Part shown: one piece after another, positions 15,073 to 24,158 of the stretch | Numbering within the stretch: position 1 is the first letter of the stretch | Layout: each line of letters begins with the position of its first letter | Source of the DNA: Sva-07 sp031426215 | Lineage (GTDB): Bacteria; Actinomycetota; Acidimicrobiia; Acidimicrobiales; Ilumatobacteraceae | Length of the DNA: 64,000 nt | Assembly: GCA_031426215.1 (NCBI GenBank) | Contig: JANPKU010000060.1 | Location: 1-64,000, forward strand | Direction: 5' to 3' | Position numbers and translations under genes: made by a program | Notes under the pieces: model-generated | The model's input: only the letters and a program-made list of their open reading frames with translations | Database searches by the model: none | What the model was told of the DNA's origin: nothing

Positions 15073-16821
15073 ATGAAGTTTCTCGTACGATCCGAGGCGA
15101 TGTCGGGAACGAAACTGCCGTTCGAGCGTGGAGCGATGCTCGACGCTCTGCGCGCCGGTACCGACGCCGAACCGTTCGATGTCCTGGTGATCGGCGGAGG
15201 CATCACCGGGGTCGGCGTGGCCCTCGATGCCGCAGCACGGGGTCTGCGCACTGCGCTCGTAGAGCGCCACGACTTCGCGAGCGGCACGTCGTCGAAGAGT
15301 TCGAAGTTGGTCCACGGCGGCCTGCGGTATCTCCAGAACGGTGACGTCCGACTCGTCTACGAGGCGCTGCGCGAGCGCCGTCGCCTCATGAAGAACGCTC
15401 CGCACCTGGTGGAGATCCTGCCGTTCATGATCCCGATCCTCACCAAGGACGGTGTCGTGTCGAAGAAGGTCGCCAAGGCACTCGGCTCGGCGATGTGGAT
15501 GTACGACCTGACCGGCGGCTGGCGCATCGGCAAGCTCCACAAGCGAGTCTCCGCATCGCAGGCCGCAACGCACTTCCCCACCACGTATCTCGACACGCTC
15601 AGTGCCGGATACCTGTACTTCGACGCCGCCGCCGACGACGCTCGTCTGGCGCTCACCGTCGCCCGCACCGCAGCCGAGCATGGTGCCGTCGTCGTGAACC
15701 GCTGCTCCGTGGTCGATGTCACGCTCGACCACGACACGGGCCAGGCGAACGGCGTGATCGTCACCGCCGACACCGGCGAGGATGCCGAGCGGATCCACGT
15801 CGCTGCGCGATGCATCGTCAACGCCGCGGGCGTCTGGGCCGACGAGATCCGTTCCCTCGACGAGAGCACACATCCCAACTCGATCCGCCCTGCGAAGGGT
15901 GTGCACATCACCGTGCCGTGGGACAAGATCCGCGTCGACATCGCCGTGATCATCCCGGTGCGGGCCGATCGCCGCAGCCTGTTCCTCGTTCCGTGGGGCC
16001 CGCGACCCGATGGCAGCTTCGAGCACGTGTACATCGGCACCACCGACACCGACTACAACGGACCACTCGACGACCCGCAGTGCACCGCCGACGACATCGA
16101 CTACGTCCTGACTGCGCTCAACCAGGCCCTCGACCCGCAGGTCACCGAGCGTGTCACCAGCGACGACATCACCGGAGTCTGGGCCGGGCTGCGCCCACTG
16201 GTGAAGAGCTCCACCGGCGACGACTCGAACGCCAAGACCGCTGACCTGTCCCGACAGCACCAGGTGGCGGTCAGCGACACCGGCGTCGTACGGGTCAACG
16301 GTGGCAAGCTCACGACCTATCGCGAGATGGCCGAAGACACCGTCGACGTCGTCGTCGAGCGTCTCGAGGTTCCCCGCCGGACCCGCCGGTCGGCGACTCG
16401 ACGCCTGAAGCTGATCGGCGCCGGTCGTGCTCGCTCGGCCACACCGGGCACCACCGATCATCACCTTGCGCACCGCTACGGCACGATGGCCGACGAGATC
16501 CGAACCCTGATCGCGTTCCGCCCCGACCTCGCCGAACCACTCGTGCCTGGTCAGCCATACCTGCGGGCCGAGGCCGTGTACGCAGTTCGTCACGAGATGG
16601 CCACGACGCTCGACGACGTGCTCGCTCGTCGCACGCGAGCCCACCTGTTCGACCGGCCTGCCAGTCTTGCCGCAGCGCCCGACGTCGCCGAACTGATGGC
16701 CCAGGAGCTGCACTGGTCGGCCGCCGAGTCCGCCCGCCAACTCGACGCGTACCGACGCCTGTGCGAGAACGAAGAGATCGCAGGAGCCCAACATGCCCAC
16801 GTCGCCAACACCTCCGATTGA
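15073..16821 (+). CDS. glpD: Glycerol-3-phosphate dehydrogenase, FAD-dependent
   Basis: A 582-residue membrane-associated flavoenzyme oxidising glycerol-3-phosphate to dihydroxyacetone phosphate. The Rossmann FAD motif VLVIGGGITGVGVALDAAAR is near residues 38-57, followed by the GlpD hallmark ASGTSSKSSKLVHGGLRYL, then the substrate domain and VNGGKLTTYREMAED near the end. AGAAGG lies 9 bases before ATG 15073; ATG 15100 is also possible. It heads an operon with an alkylglycerone-phosphate-synthase-like gene (29-base overlap), a membrane protein and glpK. Confidence 0.93.
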   Translation: MKFLVRSEAMSGTKLPFERGAMLDALRAGTDAEPFDVLVIGGGITGVGVALDAAARGLRTALVERHDFASGTSSKSSKLVHGGLRYLQNGDVRLVYEALRERRRLMKNAPHLVEILPFMIPILTKDGVVSKKVAKALGSAMWMYDLTGGWRIGKLHKRVSASQAATHFPTTYLDTLSAGYLYFDAAADDARLALTVARTAAEHGAVVVNRCSVVDVTLDHDTGQANGVIVTADTGEDAERIHVAARCIVNAAGVWADEIRSLDESTHPNSIRPAKGVHITVPWDKIRVDIAVIIPVRADRRSLFLVPWGPRPDGSFEHVYIGTTDTDYNGPLDDPQCTADDIDYVLTALNQALDPQVTERVTSDDITGVWAGLRPLVKSSTGDDSNAKTADLSRQHQVAVSDTGVVRVNGGKLTTYREMAEDTVDVVVERLEVPRRTRRSATRRLKLIGAGRARSATPGTTDHHLAHRYGTMADEIRTLIAFRPDLAEPLVPGQPYLRAEAVYAVRHEMATTLDDVLARRTRAHLFDRPASLAAAPDVAELMAQELHWSAAESARQLDAYRRLCENEEIAGAQHAHVANTSD

Positions 16822-18289
16822 GTTGCTCGGCAGCGACTCCCGACTGACGAGCACGTCCGTCGAGGTTCCCGAAGAGGCGATTGCCGCGCTGGCGTCGATC
16901 TGCGAGACCATCGAAGCCGACGGTTCGGACAACGACCCGGTTGCCGAGGCGAGTCGCGACTGGTGGCCACTGGCCTTGCACTGGGCGCTGGCAGGACAGG
17001 TTCCGCGCCTCGCCGAAGTCGTCGTGCGTCCCACGTCGACCGACGAGGTCGTCCGAGTGGTCCAGGTGTGCAACAACGCTCGGCTCCCGCTCACCGTCAC
17101 CGGTGGTCGCAGCGGCGTGTGCGGCGCGGCCGCTCCCGTGTTCGGCGGCGTCGTGCTCGACGCCACCGCACTCGCCGGTGTCGTCGACGTCGATGCGATC
17201 TCCGGCATCGTCGAGGTGCTTCCCGGCACGTTCGGCCCCGACCTCGAGGACACACTCCGCAACGTCCACGGACTGACCGTCGGCCACTTCCCCCAGAGCT
17301 TCGATCTCGCGACCGTCGGCGGCTGGGTCGCCTCTCGCGGCGCCGGCCAGTACTCGACTCGCTACGGCAAGATCGAAGACATGGTGGTCGGCCTCGAAGC
17401 CGTCCTTGCCGACGGCACGGTGATCCGCACCGGCGGAGCGCCAGCCGCTGCCGCCGGACCGGACCTGGCCCAGTTGCTGATCGGCTCGGAGGGCACACTC
17501 GCCGTCATCACTCGCGTCTGGCTGCGCACGCACCCCGTGCCGACGCACGAACGGCGAGCCGCCTACTCGTTCGAGTCGTTCGCGGATGGCATCGAGGCAT
17601 GCCGACGCATCTTGCAAGCAGGCGCAACACCCGCTGTGCTCCGGTTGTACGACGCCGTCGAGTCGCAGCGGGGACAGGGCGGCGACGGCACCCAGTGCAT
17701 GCTGCTCGTGCTCGACGAGGGCCACGTCGACCTCGTCGACGCAACGATGTCGATCGTGGATCACGCGTGCAACTCGCTCGGTGCGACGCCGCTGGGCTCG
17801 GCGTTGGTCGACGCGTGGATGGGTCATCGCAACGACACCACTGCCCTTCAAGGCCTCACCCGCAAGGGCTTCGTCGTCGACACGATGGAGATCGCCGCTC
17901 CCTGGTCTCGGCTCGACCAGCTGTTCGACGAGGTCCGCACGGCGATGATGGCAGTGCCACACGCTCGGGCCGCCACCTGCCACTTGTCGCACAGCTACGT
18001 CGACGGTGCCTGTCTTTATTTCACTTTTGCCGCAACCCCGCCACCGGAGGAGATCGAATCGATCTACGTCTCGCTGTGGGACGCCGGCCAACGTGCTGTG
18101 CTCGCAGCCGGAGGAAACCTCTCGCACCATCACGGCATCGGCCTCAACCGCAGTCGGTTCATGGTGGAAGCGCTCGGTTCGGCACACGACGTGTTGATCG
18201 CCGTGAAGGCAGCCCTCGACCCGAACGGCATCTTGAATCCCGGCAAGCTGGGCCTGCCCACACCGTTCGGCGACGTGTCCTGGCCGTGA
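16793..18289 (+). CDS. Alkylglycerone-phosphate-synthase-like FAD-binding enzyme
   Basis: A 498-residue protein of the FAD-linked oxidase (vanillyl-alcohol oxidase) superfamily. The PCMH-type FAD domain includes VTGGRSGVCG and the family marker FPQSFDLATVGGWVASRGAG then YGKIEDMV; near residues 445-450 is the HHHGIG motif of alkyldihydroxyacetonephosphate synthases. The C-terminus NPGKLG is also typical. Such enzymes build ether-lipid precursors from acyl-DHAP, though bacterial homologues may do other chemistry. Its place between glpD and glpK ties it to glycerol/DHAP. AGGAG precedes ATG 16793. Confidence 0.82.
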   Translation: MPTSPTPPIELLGSDSRLTSTSVEVPEEAIAALASICETIEADGSDNDPVAEASRDWWPLALHWALAGQVPRLAEVVVRPTSTDEVVRVVQVCNNARLPLTVTGGRSGVCGAAAPVFGGVVLDATALAGVVDVDAISGIVEVLPGTFGPDLEDTLRNVHGLTVGHFPQSFDLATVGGWVASRGAGQYSTRYGKIEDMVVGLEAVLADGTVIRTGGAPAAAAGPDLAQLLIGSEGTLAVITRVWLRTHPVPTHERRAAYSFESFADGIEACRRILQAGATPAVLRLYDAVESQRGQGGDGTQCMLLVLDEGHVDLVDATMSIVDHACNSLGATPLGSALVDAWMGHRNDTTALQGLTRKGFVVDTMEIAAPWSRLDQLFDEVRTAMMAVPHARAATCHLSHSYVDGACLYFTFAATPPPEEIESIYVSLWDAGQRAVLAAGGNLSHHHGIGLNRSRFMVEALGSAHDVLIAVKAALDPNGILNPGKLGLPTPFGDVSWP

Positions 18290-18723
18290 GCAACATCGCG
18301 ACCTCGGATCGCTGGGACATCGCTGCGATCCGCGCCGGCATCGGCGTCTGCCTGATCCTCGCGATTCCACTCACGCTCATCGCAGCGTTCGTCGATTCCG
18401 ACTCGTCGGGACTCAACGCGTTCTTCTTCTTCGGAGCGATGTTCGGCTTCGTGCTCGGCGGCGGATGTGCTGCGTGGGTGCAACGACGCGGGACGCCGAT
18501 GTCGCACGGCGTCGTCACCACGATGATTGCTTACGTCGGCGCTCAAAGCATCTTCATCCTCATCCGTCTCGTGCGCGGGGAGGGAGTCGATTGGTTCGCC
18601 GCATTCTTCACGCTGTCGCTGATCGTCCTGGCCGGACTGTTCGGTGGCATCTTGGGCAGCCAACTCCAGGCGCGAGGCTTCGTACCGTCCAGCCAGCGCT
18701 CCGACCGGCAGGGCAGCCAATGA
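18286..18723 (+). CDS. Small integral membrane protein in the glp operon
   Basis: A 145-residue protein with about four hydrophobic segments (IGVCLILAIPLTLIAAF; ALNA-type FFFFGAMFGFVLGGG; MIAYVGAQSIFILIRLV; FTLSLIVLAGLFGGILGS), resembling unnamed TIGR04086-like small membrane proteins. The start GTG 18286 overlaps the preceding stop as GTGA, and the end overlaps the glpK start as ATGA, so it is translated with the glycerol genes. It could help move or anchor a lipid intermediate, but no motif shows this. Confidence 0.7.
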   Translation: MSNIATSDRWDIAAIRAGIGVCLILAIPLTLIAAFVDSDSSGLNAFFFFGAMFGFVLGGGCAAWVQRRGTPMSHGVVTTMIAYVGAQSIFILIRLVRGEGVDWFAAFFTLSLIVLAGLFGGILGSQLQARGFVPSSQRSDRQGSQ

Positions 18724-20189
18724 GCACCATCCTCGTCATCGATGTCGGTACCACCGGCCTGCGTGCATCACTGGTCGACGACACGCTCTGCGTGCAGGCG
18801 ATGGAGTACCGGCCGTGCCCGCCTGCCACGCCCGCTCCGGGGCTGGTGGAGTTCGACGGCACCGAAATGGCGAACAAACTGCTCGACGCTGCGCGCACGG
18901 TGCTGGCGACCACCAAGGATCCGGTGGCTGCGGTGGGCATCACCAATCAGCGTGCCAGCACCTTGGTCTGGGATCGCCAGACCGGCGAGCCCGTCGGGCC
19001 GGGCCTCGGTTGGCAAGACCTACGAACCATCGGCGATTGCATCATGGCCAAGCTCGAACGTGGCTGGTCGGTGGCGCCGAACCAGTCGTCGACGAAGGCG
19101 GGTTGGATCCTGGCCAACACCCCTGGCCTGGAGGGACGCGACCTCTGCGTCGGCACGATCGACAGTTGGATCGCCTGGACGCTGAGTGACGGCGCCCTGC
19201 ACGTGAGCGACCAGACCAACGCTTCGGCCACCACCAACGGTCTACGTGTCGTCGATGGCACCGCCTGGTCCCACGACCGCTGTGAGGCGTTCGGTGTACC
19301 CGAATCGTTCCTGGCCACCGTGGTCGATTCCGTGGGCGTGGTCGGTCACGCGACCGCACTCGAAGGCTCACCGCCGATCGCGGCGATGCTCGGCGATCAA
19401 CAGGCGTCGCTCATCGGCCAGAGTTGCGTCAGGCCGGGGCGAGCGAAGATCACCTTCGGCACCGGCGGCATGCTCGATCTGTGCACCGACAGCGGCACTC
19501 CCAACGGAGCGCACCGTCACCAGGCGGGTACCTATCCGTTGCCGCTCTGGTCGCGTGACGGTGAGATCACCTGGGGTGTCGAGGCGATCATGCTGTCGGC
19601 GGGAACCAACATCGAATGGCTTCGCGACGACCTCGGGTTGATCGCCACCAGCGCCGACAGCCACGACGTCGCCTCGATGTGCGACGACAGCGATGGTGTC
19701 GTCTACGTGCCGGCGCTGCTGGGTCTGGGAACGCCACGATGGGACTACGGCGCACGCGGGACCCTGCTGGGCATCACCCGCGGCACGTCCCGTGCGCATG
19801 TGGTGCGTGCCGTACTCGAAGGTGTCGCCCACCGCGGTGCCGATCTCCTCGACGCCGCTCGATCCGACAGCGGCGTCGACATCCACACGGTGCGCATCGA
19901 CGGCGGAATGAGTGCCAATCCCACGTTCGCCCAGGCACTCGCCGACGCTGCGAACTGCCCGATCGAGGTGTCCCCCGTTGCCGAGGCGACCACGATCGGG
20001 GCGGCGTTCATGGCCGGGCTCGGCGTCGGACTGTTCACTGGCATGGACGACCTCGACGCCCTCTGGAAGCCAGCTCGAGTCGTCGAGCCGAGTGACCCTG
20101 AGTCGCATGCACACCGGCGCGAGCGCTGGGCCGACGCCCTCGACCGTTCCGCCGGCTGGCACGCTGATCTGTCGGCGCTCGAGTTCTGA
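18720..20189 (+). CDS. glpK: Glycerol kinase-like FGGY carbohydrate kinase
   Basis: A 489-residue FGGY-family kinase expected to phosphorylate glycerol to glycerol-3-phosphate. It shows the N-terminal phosphate motif VIDVGTTGLRASLVD, GITNQRAS, the ATP-site segment KITFGTGGMLDL, and DGGMSANPTFAQALAD near the C-terminus. Context with glpD supports glycerol as substrate, but the WQD-R substrate region and the fusion-like operon leave room for a related polyol. ATG 18720 overlaps the upstream stop (ATGA). No glpF-type facilitator is in the window. Confidence 0.85.
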   Translation: MSTILVIDVGTTGLRASLVDDTLCVQAMEYRPCPPATPAPGLVEFDGTEMANKLLDAARTVLATTKDPVAAVGITNQRASTLVWDRQTGEPVGPGLGWQDLRTIGDCIMAKLERGWSVAPNQSSTKAGWILANTPGLEGRDLCVGTIDSWIAWTLSDGALHVSDQTNASATTNGLRVVDGTAWSHDRCEAFGVPESFLATVVDSVGVVGHATALEGSPPIAAMLGDQQASLIGQSCVRPGRAKITFGTGGMLDLCTDSGTPNGAHRHQAGTYPLPLWSRDGEITWGVEAIMLSAGTNIEWLRDDLGLIATSADSHDVASMCDDSDGVVYVPALLGLGTPRWDYGARGTLLGITRGTSRAHVVRAVLEGVAHRGADLLDAARSDSGVDIHTVRIDGGMSANPTFAQALADAANCPIEVSPVAEATTIGAAFMAGLGVGLFTGMDDLDALWKPARVVEPSDPESHAHRRERWADALDRSAGWHADLSALEF

Positions 20190-20219
20190 GCGATCACCCG
20201 ATGGCCGGGCCCCCGACCC

Positions 20220-20225
20220 TAGAAT
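20220..20225 (+). promoter_or_regulatory. -10 element upstream of the ferritin-like operon
   Basis: TAGAAT 30 bases after the glpK stop. Transcription would begin near 20232 and give a leader of about 55 bases before GTG 20288. No convincing -35 was found. Confidence 0.4.
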
Positions 20226-20287
20226 TGCTCCGATGCCCTCCCAGCGGGAAGGCTGTCGTACGCATGACCCCGAAAGGACCTTCCCCC

Positions 20288-20890
20288 GTGGATCTCGAAT
20301 CCGCTGCACCGGCCTCGTCCCGTCGCAGCCTCATCGGCGCACTCGGCGCAGTCGGACTCGCCGGCGCCGCAGCTCTCACCATCGCACGCCCAGCATCTGC
20401 GGCTCCCAACAGCCCGACGGAGACAGAGAAGATGCTCCTGCGTCAGGCCATGGAACTCGAACTCACCGCCGAAGCGCTGTACCAGGACGCCATCGCTGCC
20501 GGACTGACCGACGACGCGCTCGCATTGGCCGTCGTGTTCGCCGACAACCACGTCACCTACGCCGACAAGATCGCCGGGGCCGCCGGCTTCTCGGCGAAGA
20601 CCCGCAACGAGGAGGTGTACGAAGCGCTCAAGTCAGCCTTTGCGACCAGCAACGCCGAGGCCTTCGCCGAGGTTGCCGCCACCCTCGAGAACACTGCCGC
20701 GGCCACGCACACGGCGCTCCTGGCGGAGTACGTGTCGGTCGACGCCCGAACGCTCACGGCATCGATCGTCGTGGTCGAGGCCCGTATGGCAACCGTGCTC
20801 ACCGACCTCGGCGGCCTCGCTTCGGACCTCGACAACGTCTTCCAGCCGGACACTGAACCACTCCAGCTCACCGCCGGAGCGGCATCATGA
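20288..20890 (+). CDS. Tat-exported ferritin-like protein
   Basis: A 200-residue protein with a twin-arginine signal (SSRRSLIGALGAVGLAGAAA, ending near RPASA) followed by a ferritin-like four-helix domain (LLRQAMELELTAEALYQDAI; FADNHVTYADKI; LENTAAATHTALL; VEARMATVLTDL). Tat export suits a metal cofactor loaded in the cytoplasm. The GTG start has AAAGGA ten bases upstream; ATG 20264 is an alternative that would lengthen the region before the twin arginines. Its stop overlaps the next gene, a paralogue. Function unknown. Confidence 0.75.
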   Translation: MDLESAAPASSRRSLIGALGAVGLAGAAALTIARPASAAPNSPTETEKMLLRQAMELELTAEALYQDAIAAGLTDDALALAVVFADNHVTYADKIAGAAGFSAKTRNEEVYEALKSAFATSNAEAFAEVAATLENTAAATHTALLAEYVSVDARTLTASIVVVEARMATVLTDLGGLASDLDNVFQPDTEPLQLTAGAAS

Positions 20891-21723
20891 CCAACCAGTC
20901 GAACAACTTCGGCACCTCGCGCCTGGGTCGCCGCGATGCGCTCAAGCTCGGTGGCCTCACCATCTCGGCAGCTGCACTGGTTGCCGCGTGCGGCAACGAC
21001 CGATCCGGCGACACCGCCCCCGGCCGGGTCGGGTTCGCTCCGCCGGTCGAGGAGTTGGAGGATTACCCCATCGACGATGCCGTGCTGTTGCGCACCGCCT
21101 CCTCACTGGAGCTCACCGCAGTCGCCGTCTACACCGCGGTCCTCGACACCGGCCTGCTCGACGCTGGCCTCACCGCACTCGTCGAACGGTTGATCGCGGA
21201 CCACCAGATGGTCGCCGACGAAATGGGCCAACTCACCGAGTCGGTCGGCGGTGTGGCCTGGCAATGCACGAACCCGTGGTACATGAACCGCACCGTCGAA
21301 CCGGTCCTCGCCGCCGTACTCGACAGCGACAACCCGTTGCGCGACATCATCAACACCGCCATCGCTCTCGAGAACATCGCCGCAGCAACCCACCAGAGCC
21401 TGACGGTCGAACTGGTCGACCCCGCCGCCGCGGCGGCCACCATGACGGCCGCCACCCTCGAGTCACGTCATTCCGCCGCCATCGTGGTGGCGGCTCGTGG
21501 CGCCGACGGCTACGTGAGCCCTGCACTCGACGGTGACGCCGAGGCCACCGTCGACGCCGACGGCGTACCGTTCTCGTTCGCGATTACCAGCCGCTTCGGC
21601 TCGACCGGCCAGATCGAACTGGTCGTCGGCAAGCAGAACGAGAACGGTGTGCGTCAGACGTTCGTCCTCCAGACGCCGTCGCTCAACTCGTGGATCTACA
21701 ACGAACTCGAACCCACCTGCTGA
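20887..21723 (+). CDS. Tat-exported ferritin-like lipoprotein
   Basis: A 278-residue paralogue of the preceding protein. The N-terminus combines a twin-arginine motif (GRRDALKLGG) with a lipobox (ALVAAC, Cys at about residue 36), so it should be a Tat-translocated lipoprotein held on the outer face of the membrane. The ferritin-like domain shows LELTAVAVYTAVLDTGLLD and LENIAAATHQSL, parallel to the upstream protein, followed by a ~70-residue C-terminal extension rich in beta-type sequence. ATGA overlap indicates co-expression. Confidence 0.75.
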   Translation: MTNQSNNFGTSRLGRRDALKLGGLTISAAALVAACGNDRSGDTAPGRVGFAPPVEELEDYPIDDAVLLRTASSLELTAVAVYTAVLDTGLLDAGLTALVERLIADHQMVADEMGQLTESVGGVAWQCTNPWYMNRTVEPVLAAVLDSDNPLRDIINTAIALENIAAATHQSLTVELVDPAAAAATMTAATLESRHSAAIVVAARGADGYVSPALDGDAEATVDADGVPFSFAITSRFGSTGQIELVVGKQNENGVRQTFVLQTPSLNSWIYNELEPTC

Positions 21724-21799
21724 GTCAGCCGCGATCTCGGTCGAGGCCGCCGTCGGGGTTTGGTACTCTTGAGGCACCACTAGGCGCAAGGGGGTTGCC

Positions 21800-22228
21800 A
21801 TGGGTACGTCAACAGCTCTGTCGGCACCGGCGGAGACCCTGCTGGGGTCCGACGCCGTTGCCCACGTCTGGACCGAGAACCACGACGGATCGCCACAGGT
21901 GTCGGTGGTGTGGGTCATCGTGCAAGGTGACGAGATCGTCTTCGGCTGCGACCGAGCAAGTCAGAAGGCAATCAATCTTCGGCGGAACCCGTCGATCGTG
22001 TTGTCGGTCGAAGACGAGGTCCGCAATGCGCACGGCTTCCAACGCCATCTCGTGATTCGCGGGCGCGCGGTGATCGAGGATCGGCCCGATCCCGTGCTGA
22101 TGGACCGCCTCGCCAGGAAGTACGCGGGACTCGACCGGCACCCGCTGGCGATACGCGATTCGCCTTCAGCGGTCGTCATCAGGGTGTCGATCGACAGAAT
22201 CAGCGGTGTCGGCCCGTGGGTCGACTGA
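21800..22228 (+). CDS. PPOX-class flavin/F420-dependent protein
   Basis: A 142-residue split-barrel protein of the pyridoxamine-5'-phosphate-oxidase-like superfamily. The pattern GSPQVSVVWVIVQGDEIVFG then ASQKAINLRRNPSIVLSVED is typical of the actinobacterial PPOX group that binds FMN or F420. It is not pyridoxamine oxidase proper. GGGGG (21790-21794) is 5 bases upstream of the ATG, and TACTCT at 21763 may be a -10. Substrate unknown. The gene lies just before rnpB. Confidence 0.82.
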   Translation: MGTSTALSAPAETLLGSDAVAHVWTENHDGSPQVSVVWVIVQGDEIVFGCDRASQKAINLRRNPSIVLSVEDEVRNAHGFQRHLVIRGRAVIEDRPDPVLMDRLARKYAGLDRHPLAIRDSPSAVVIRVSIDRISGVGPWVD

Positions 22229-22271
22229 GTTGGCGACGACGAAGCGCAAGCTCGGTCGTACACTCGGTCCC

Positions 22272-22660
<389 letters not shown>

Positions 22661-23008
22661 ACCTGCCTCTGAATAGGAAACGCTCCCCTGGGGTCTGCTC
22701 GCTGGACAGACCGCTCGGGAACGGGCATGAGGTCGGGGCGCTTCCTCTGTGACGGGATGGGCTGACGGCGACCTCGAGCTCTTTCATCCCGGCCCGCTCA
22801 TCCGTCGTGATGCCCGGTCGGTCGCCTGCGTCGGTCTCGACACGAACCCAGAAGGAGCAGTCACCGATCCGCGGCGATTCAACATCGAACGGCATATGTC
22901 GGTCAGAAAATTTGAAATCAACGTCACCCGCAAAGCGAACCGTTTGCGTCTGTCCTGTTAGCACTTGGCATTCGGCGAAGTGCCTTGACTAATTGAACGG
23001 AGAGTCAC
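22661..23008 (+). other. Non-coding interval after rnpB with structured segment and lower GC
   Basis: Nothing here looks protein-coding. At 22675-22746, AGGAAACGCTCCCC pairs imperfectly with GGGGCGCTTCCT around an inner GGTCTG/CAGACC hairpin (22692-22712); it could be the rnpB terminator region or a small RNA. GGGATG (22754) and CATCCC (22788) are a second possible pair. From about 22900 the sequence becomes AT-richer (AGAAAATTTGAAATCAACG), unlike its surroundings, up to the secreted-protein gene. Confidence 0.45.
22958..22985 (+). promoter_or_regulatory. CIRCE-like imperfect inverted repeat
   Basis: TTAGCACTT and GAAGTGCCT flank a 10-base spacer, 24 bases before the ATG at 23009. The left half matches 8 of 9 bases of the HrcA operator (TTAGCACTC-N9-GAGTGCTAA); the right half is weaker and the spacer one base longer. 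GCACTT/AAGTGC is the exact part. HrcA control is only a possibility. Confidence 0.3.
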
Positions 23009-23296
23009 ATGCGGCTCAAGAATTTGTTGATTGCGACAGCGGTTGCGGCGGGTGGGGTGACCTTCTCATCCGGATCGGCGAACGCCGACCACCCCGGACA
23101 CTATGTGATCACTCCAAATGGGAACTGTCACCAAGTCGCGCTGGGCCAAACGGCGCTCAGCTCGACGAGCGGTGGGTACCATCAGTTCCACACTCATGTG
23201 CACGTCGGGGCGACCCAGAGCACCATCGCTCCAGACAACCTCGGCGACGGGCACGCTGTCGTGAAGGTGTACAAGGGCCTTTGCCCCGTGACGTGA
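23009..23296 (+). CDS. Small secreted His-rich protein
   Basis: A 95-residue precursor with a Sec signal peptide (MRLKNLLIATAVAAGGVTFS, cleavage likely after SANA). The mature ~68 residues contain DHPGHY, CHQ, GGYHQFHTHVHV and a second Cys near the C-terminus: seven His in a short chain plus one possible disulfide, so metal binding is conceivable. No family recognised. GGAG lies 6 bases before the ATG. Neighbouring base composition is less GC-rich than the rest of the window, which may mean recent acquisition. Confidence 0.65.
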   Translation: MRLKNLLIATAVAAGGVTFSSGSANADHPGHYVITPNGNCHQVALGQTALSSTSGGYHQFHTHVHVGATQSTIAPDNLGDGHAVVKVYKGLCPVT

Positions 23297-23316
23297 GGCG
23301 TGAGCTCTCAGGGCGG

Positions 23317-23371
23317 CCTGACCACGCCAGCTACGGGAATCGGGTTTCACCTCTGTGGCAACGTGGTCAGG
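23317..23371. terminator. Inverted repeat between convergent genes
   Basis: CCTGACCACG (23317-23326) and CGTGGTCAGG (23362-23371) are a perfect 10-bp pair with a 35-base loop, followed by TTTCCT on the plus strand. It separates the secreted-protein gene from the converging nitroreductase gene. Confidence 0.5.
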
Positions 23372-23387
23372 TTTCCTCATCCACGCG

Positions 23388-24059
23388 CTACACCTGATCG
23401 CCGCGCGTGGATCCCCACGTGTCCCAGTAGGTCAGATCTGCCGCCGGGAGTCGATGGGCCGGTTTGAAGTCGTCGCCGGTGTAGTAGGCGACGGGGAGCA
23501 GCGCCGCTTGGGTCCAGTCGCTCGGGATCCCCAACAGTTCACTCACCTCGTCGTGGAAGAAGAGGTGGATCGTGGTCCACGCCGAACCGAGTCCGCGTGC
23601 ACGCGCGGCGAGCATGAAGCTCCACGCCGCCGGGAGGATCGAACCGTACGTCGAGGCCTGCGCCACGATCATCGGAACCTGCTCGATGCGTCCCTGCACG
23701 CAGGGGATCACGAAGACCGGAACCTCCTCCAGGCATTCGGCGAGGTAGGCCGCCGAGTCCATGACCCGCTCGGTAGCCGGGATTCTAGGATCGCCCTCTG
23801 GGAGCGGCGGTGGATAGCCGGAGCCCGTCATCATCTCGCCGGCCCGACGATAGAAGTCGGCGATTGCGGCACGCTTGTCGACGTCGGTCACCACGACGAA
23901 CGACCAGTTCTGTTGATTCGTACCGGTCGGCGACTGCATCGCGATCTCGATGCACTCCAGGATCAGCTCGGGTTCGACCGGGCGTGTGAGATCGAGCCGC
24001 TTACGCACGGAACGAGTGGTCGTCAACAACTTGTCGGCAGCGGCACGATCAATGGTCAT
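23388..24059 (-). CDS. Nitroreductase-family FMN oxidoreductase
   Basis: A 223-residue nitroreductase-like enzyme. The N-terminal R-S-V-R-K-R-L segment binds FMN phosphate in this family; PTGTNQQNWSFVVV and the C-terminal half (GLGSAWTTIHL; LLGIPSDWTQAALLPVAYY) follow the usual fold order. Length is normal. Substrate cannot be read from sequence; actinobacterial members reduce diverse nitro or quinone compounds. It is a single gene, convergent with the secreted-protein gene. Confidence 0.85.
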   Translation of the reverse strand: MTIDRAAADKLLTTTRSVRKRLDLTRPVEPELILECIEIAMQSPTGTNQQNWSFVVVTDVDKRAAIADFYRRAGEMMTGSGYPPPLPEGDPRIPATERVMDSAAYLAECLEEVPVFVIPCVQGRIEQVPMIVAQASTYGSILPAAWSFMLAARARGLGSAWTTIHLFFHDEVSELLGIPSDWTQAALLPVAYYTGDDFKPAHRLPAADLTYWDTWGSTRGDQV

Positions 24060-24158
24060 CGGGACACCGTAACCAGGCCTGATCCGCCCCGACGACGCGT
24101 CCGCGGGCGCTCGGCGTCGTTCGGCTCGACAACGCTGTCGTACCCCGTGAGTATGCTC

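Noticed and set aside
14947..17262. 771-residue minus-strand open frame opposite glpD
   Set aside because: Shadow of glpD and the FAD enzyme; no recognisable motif.
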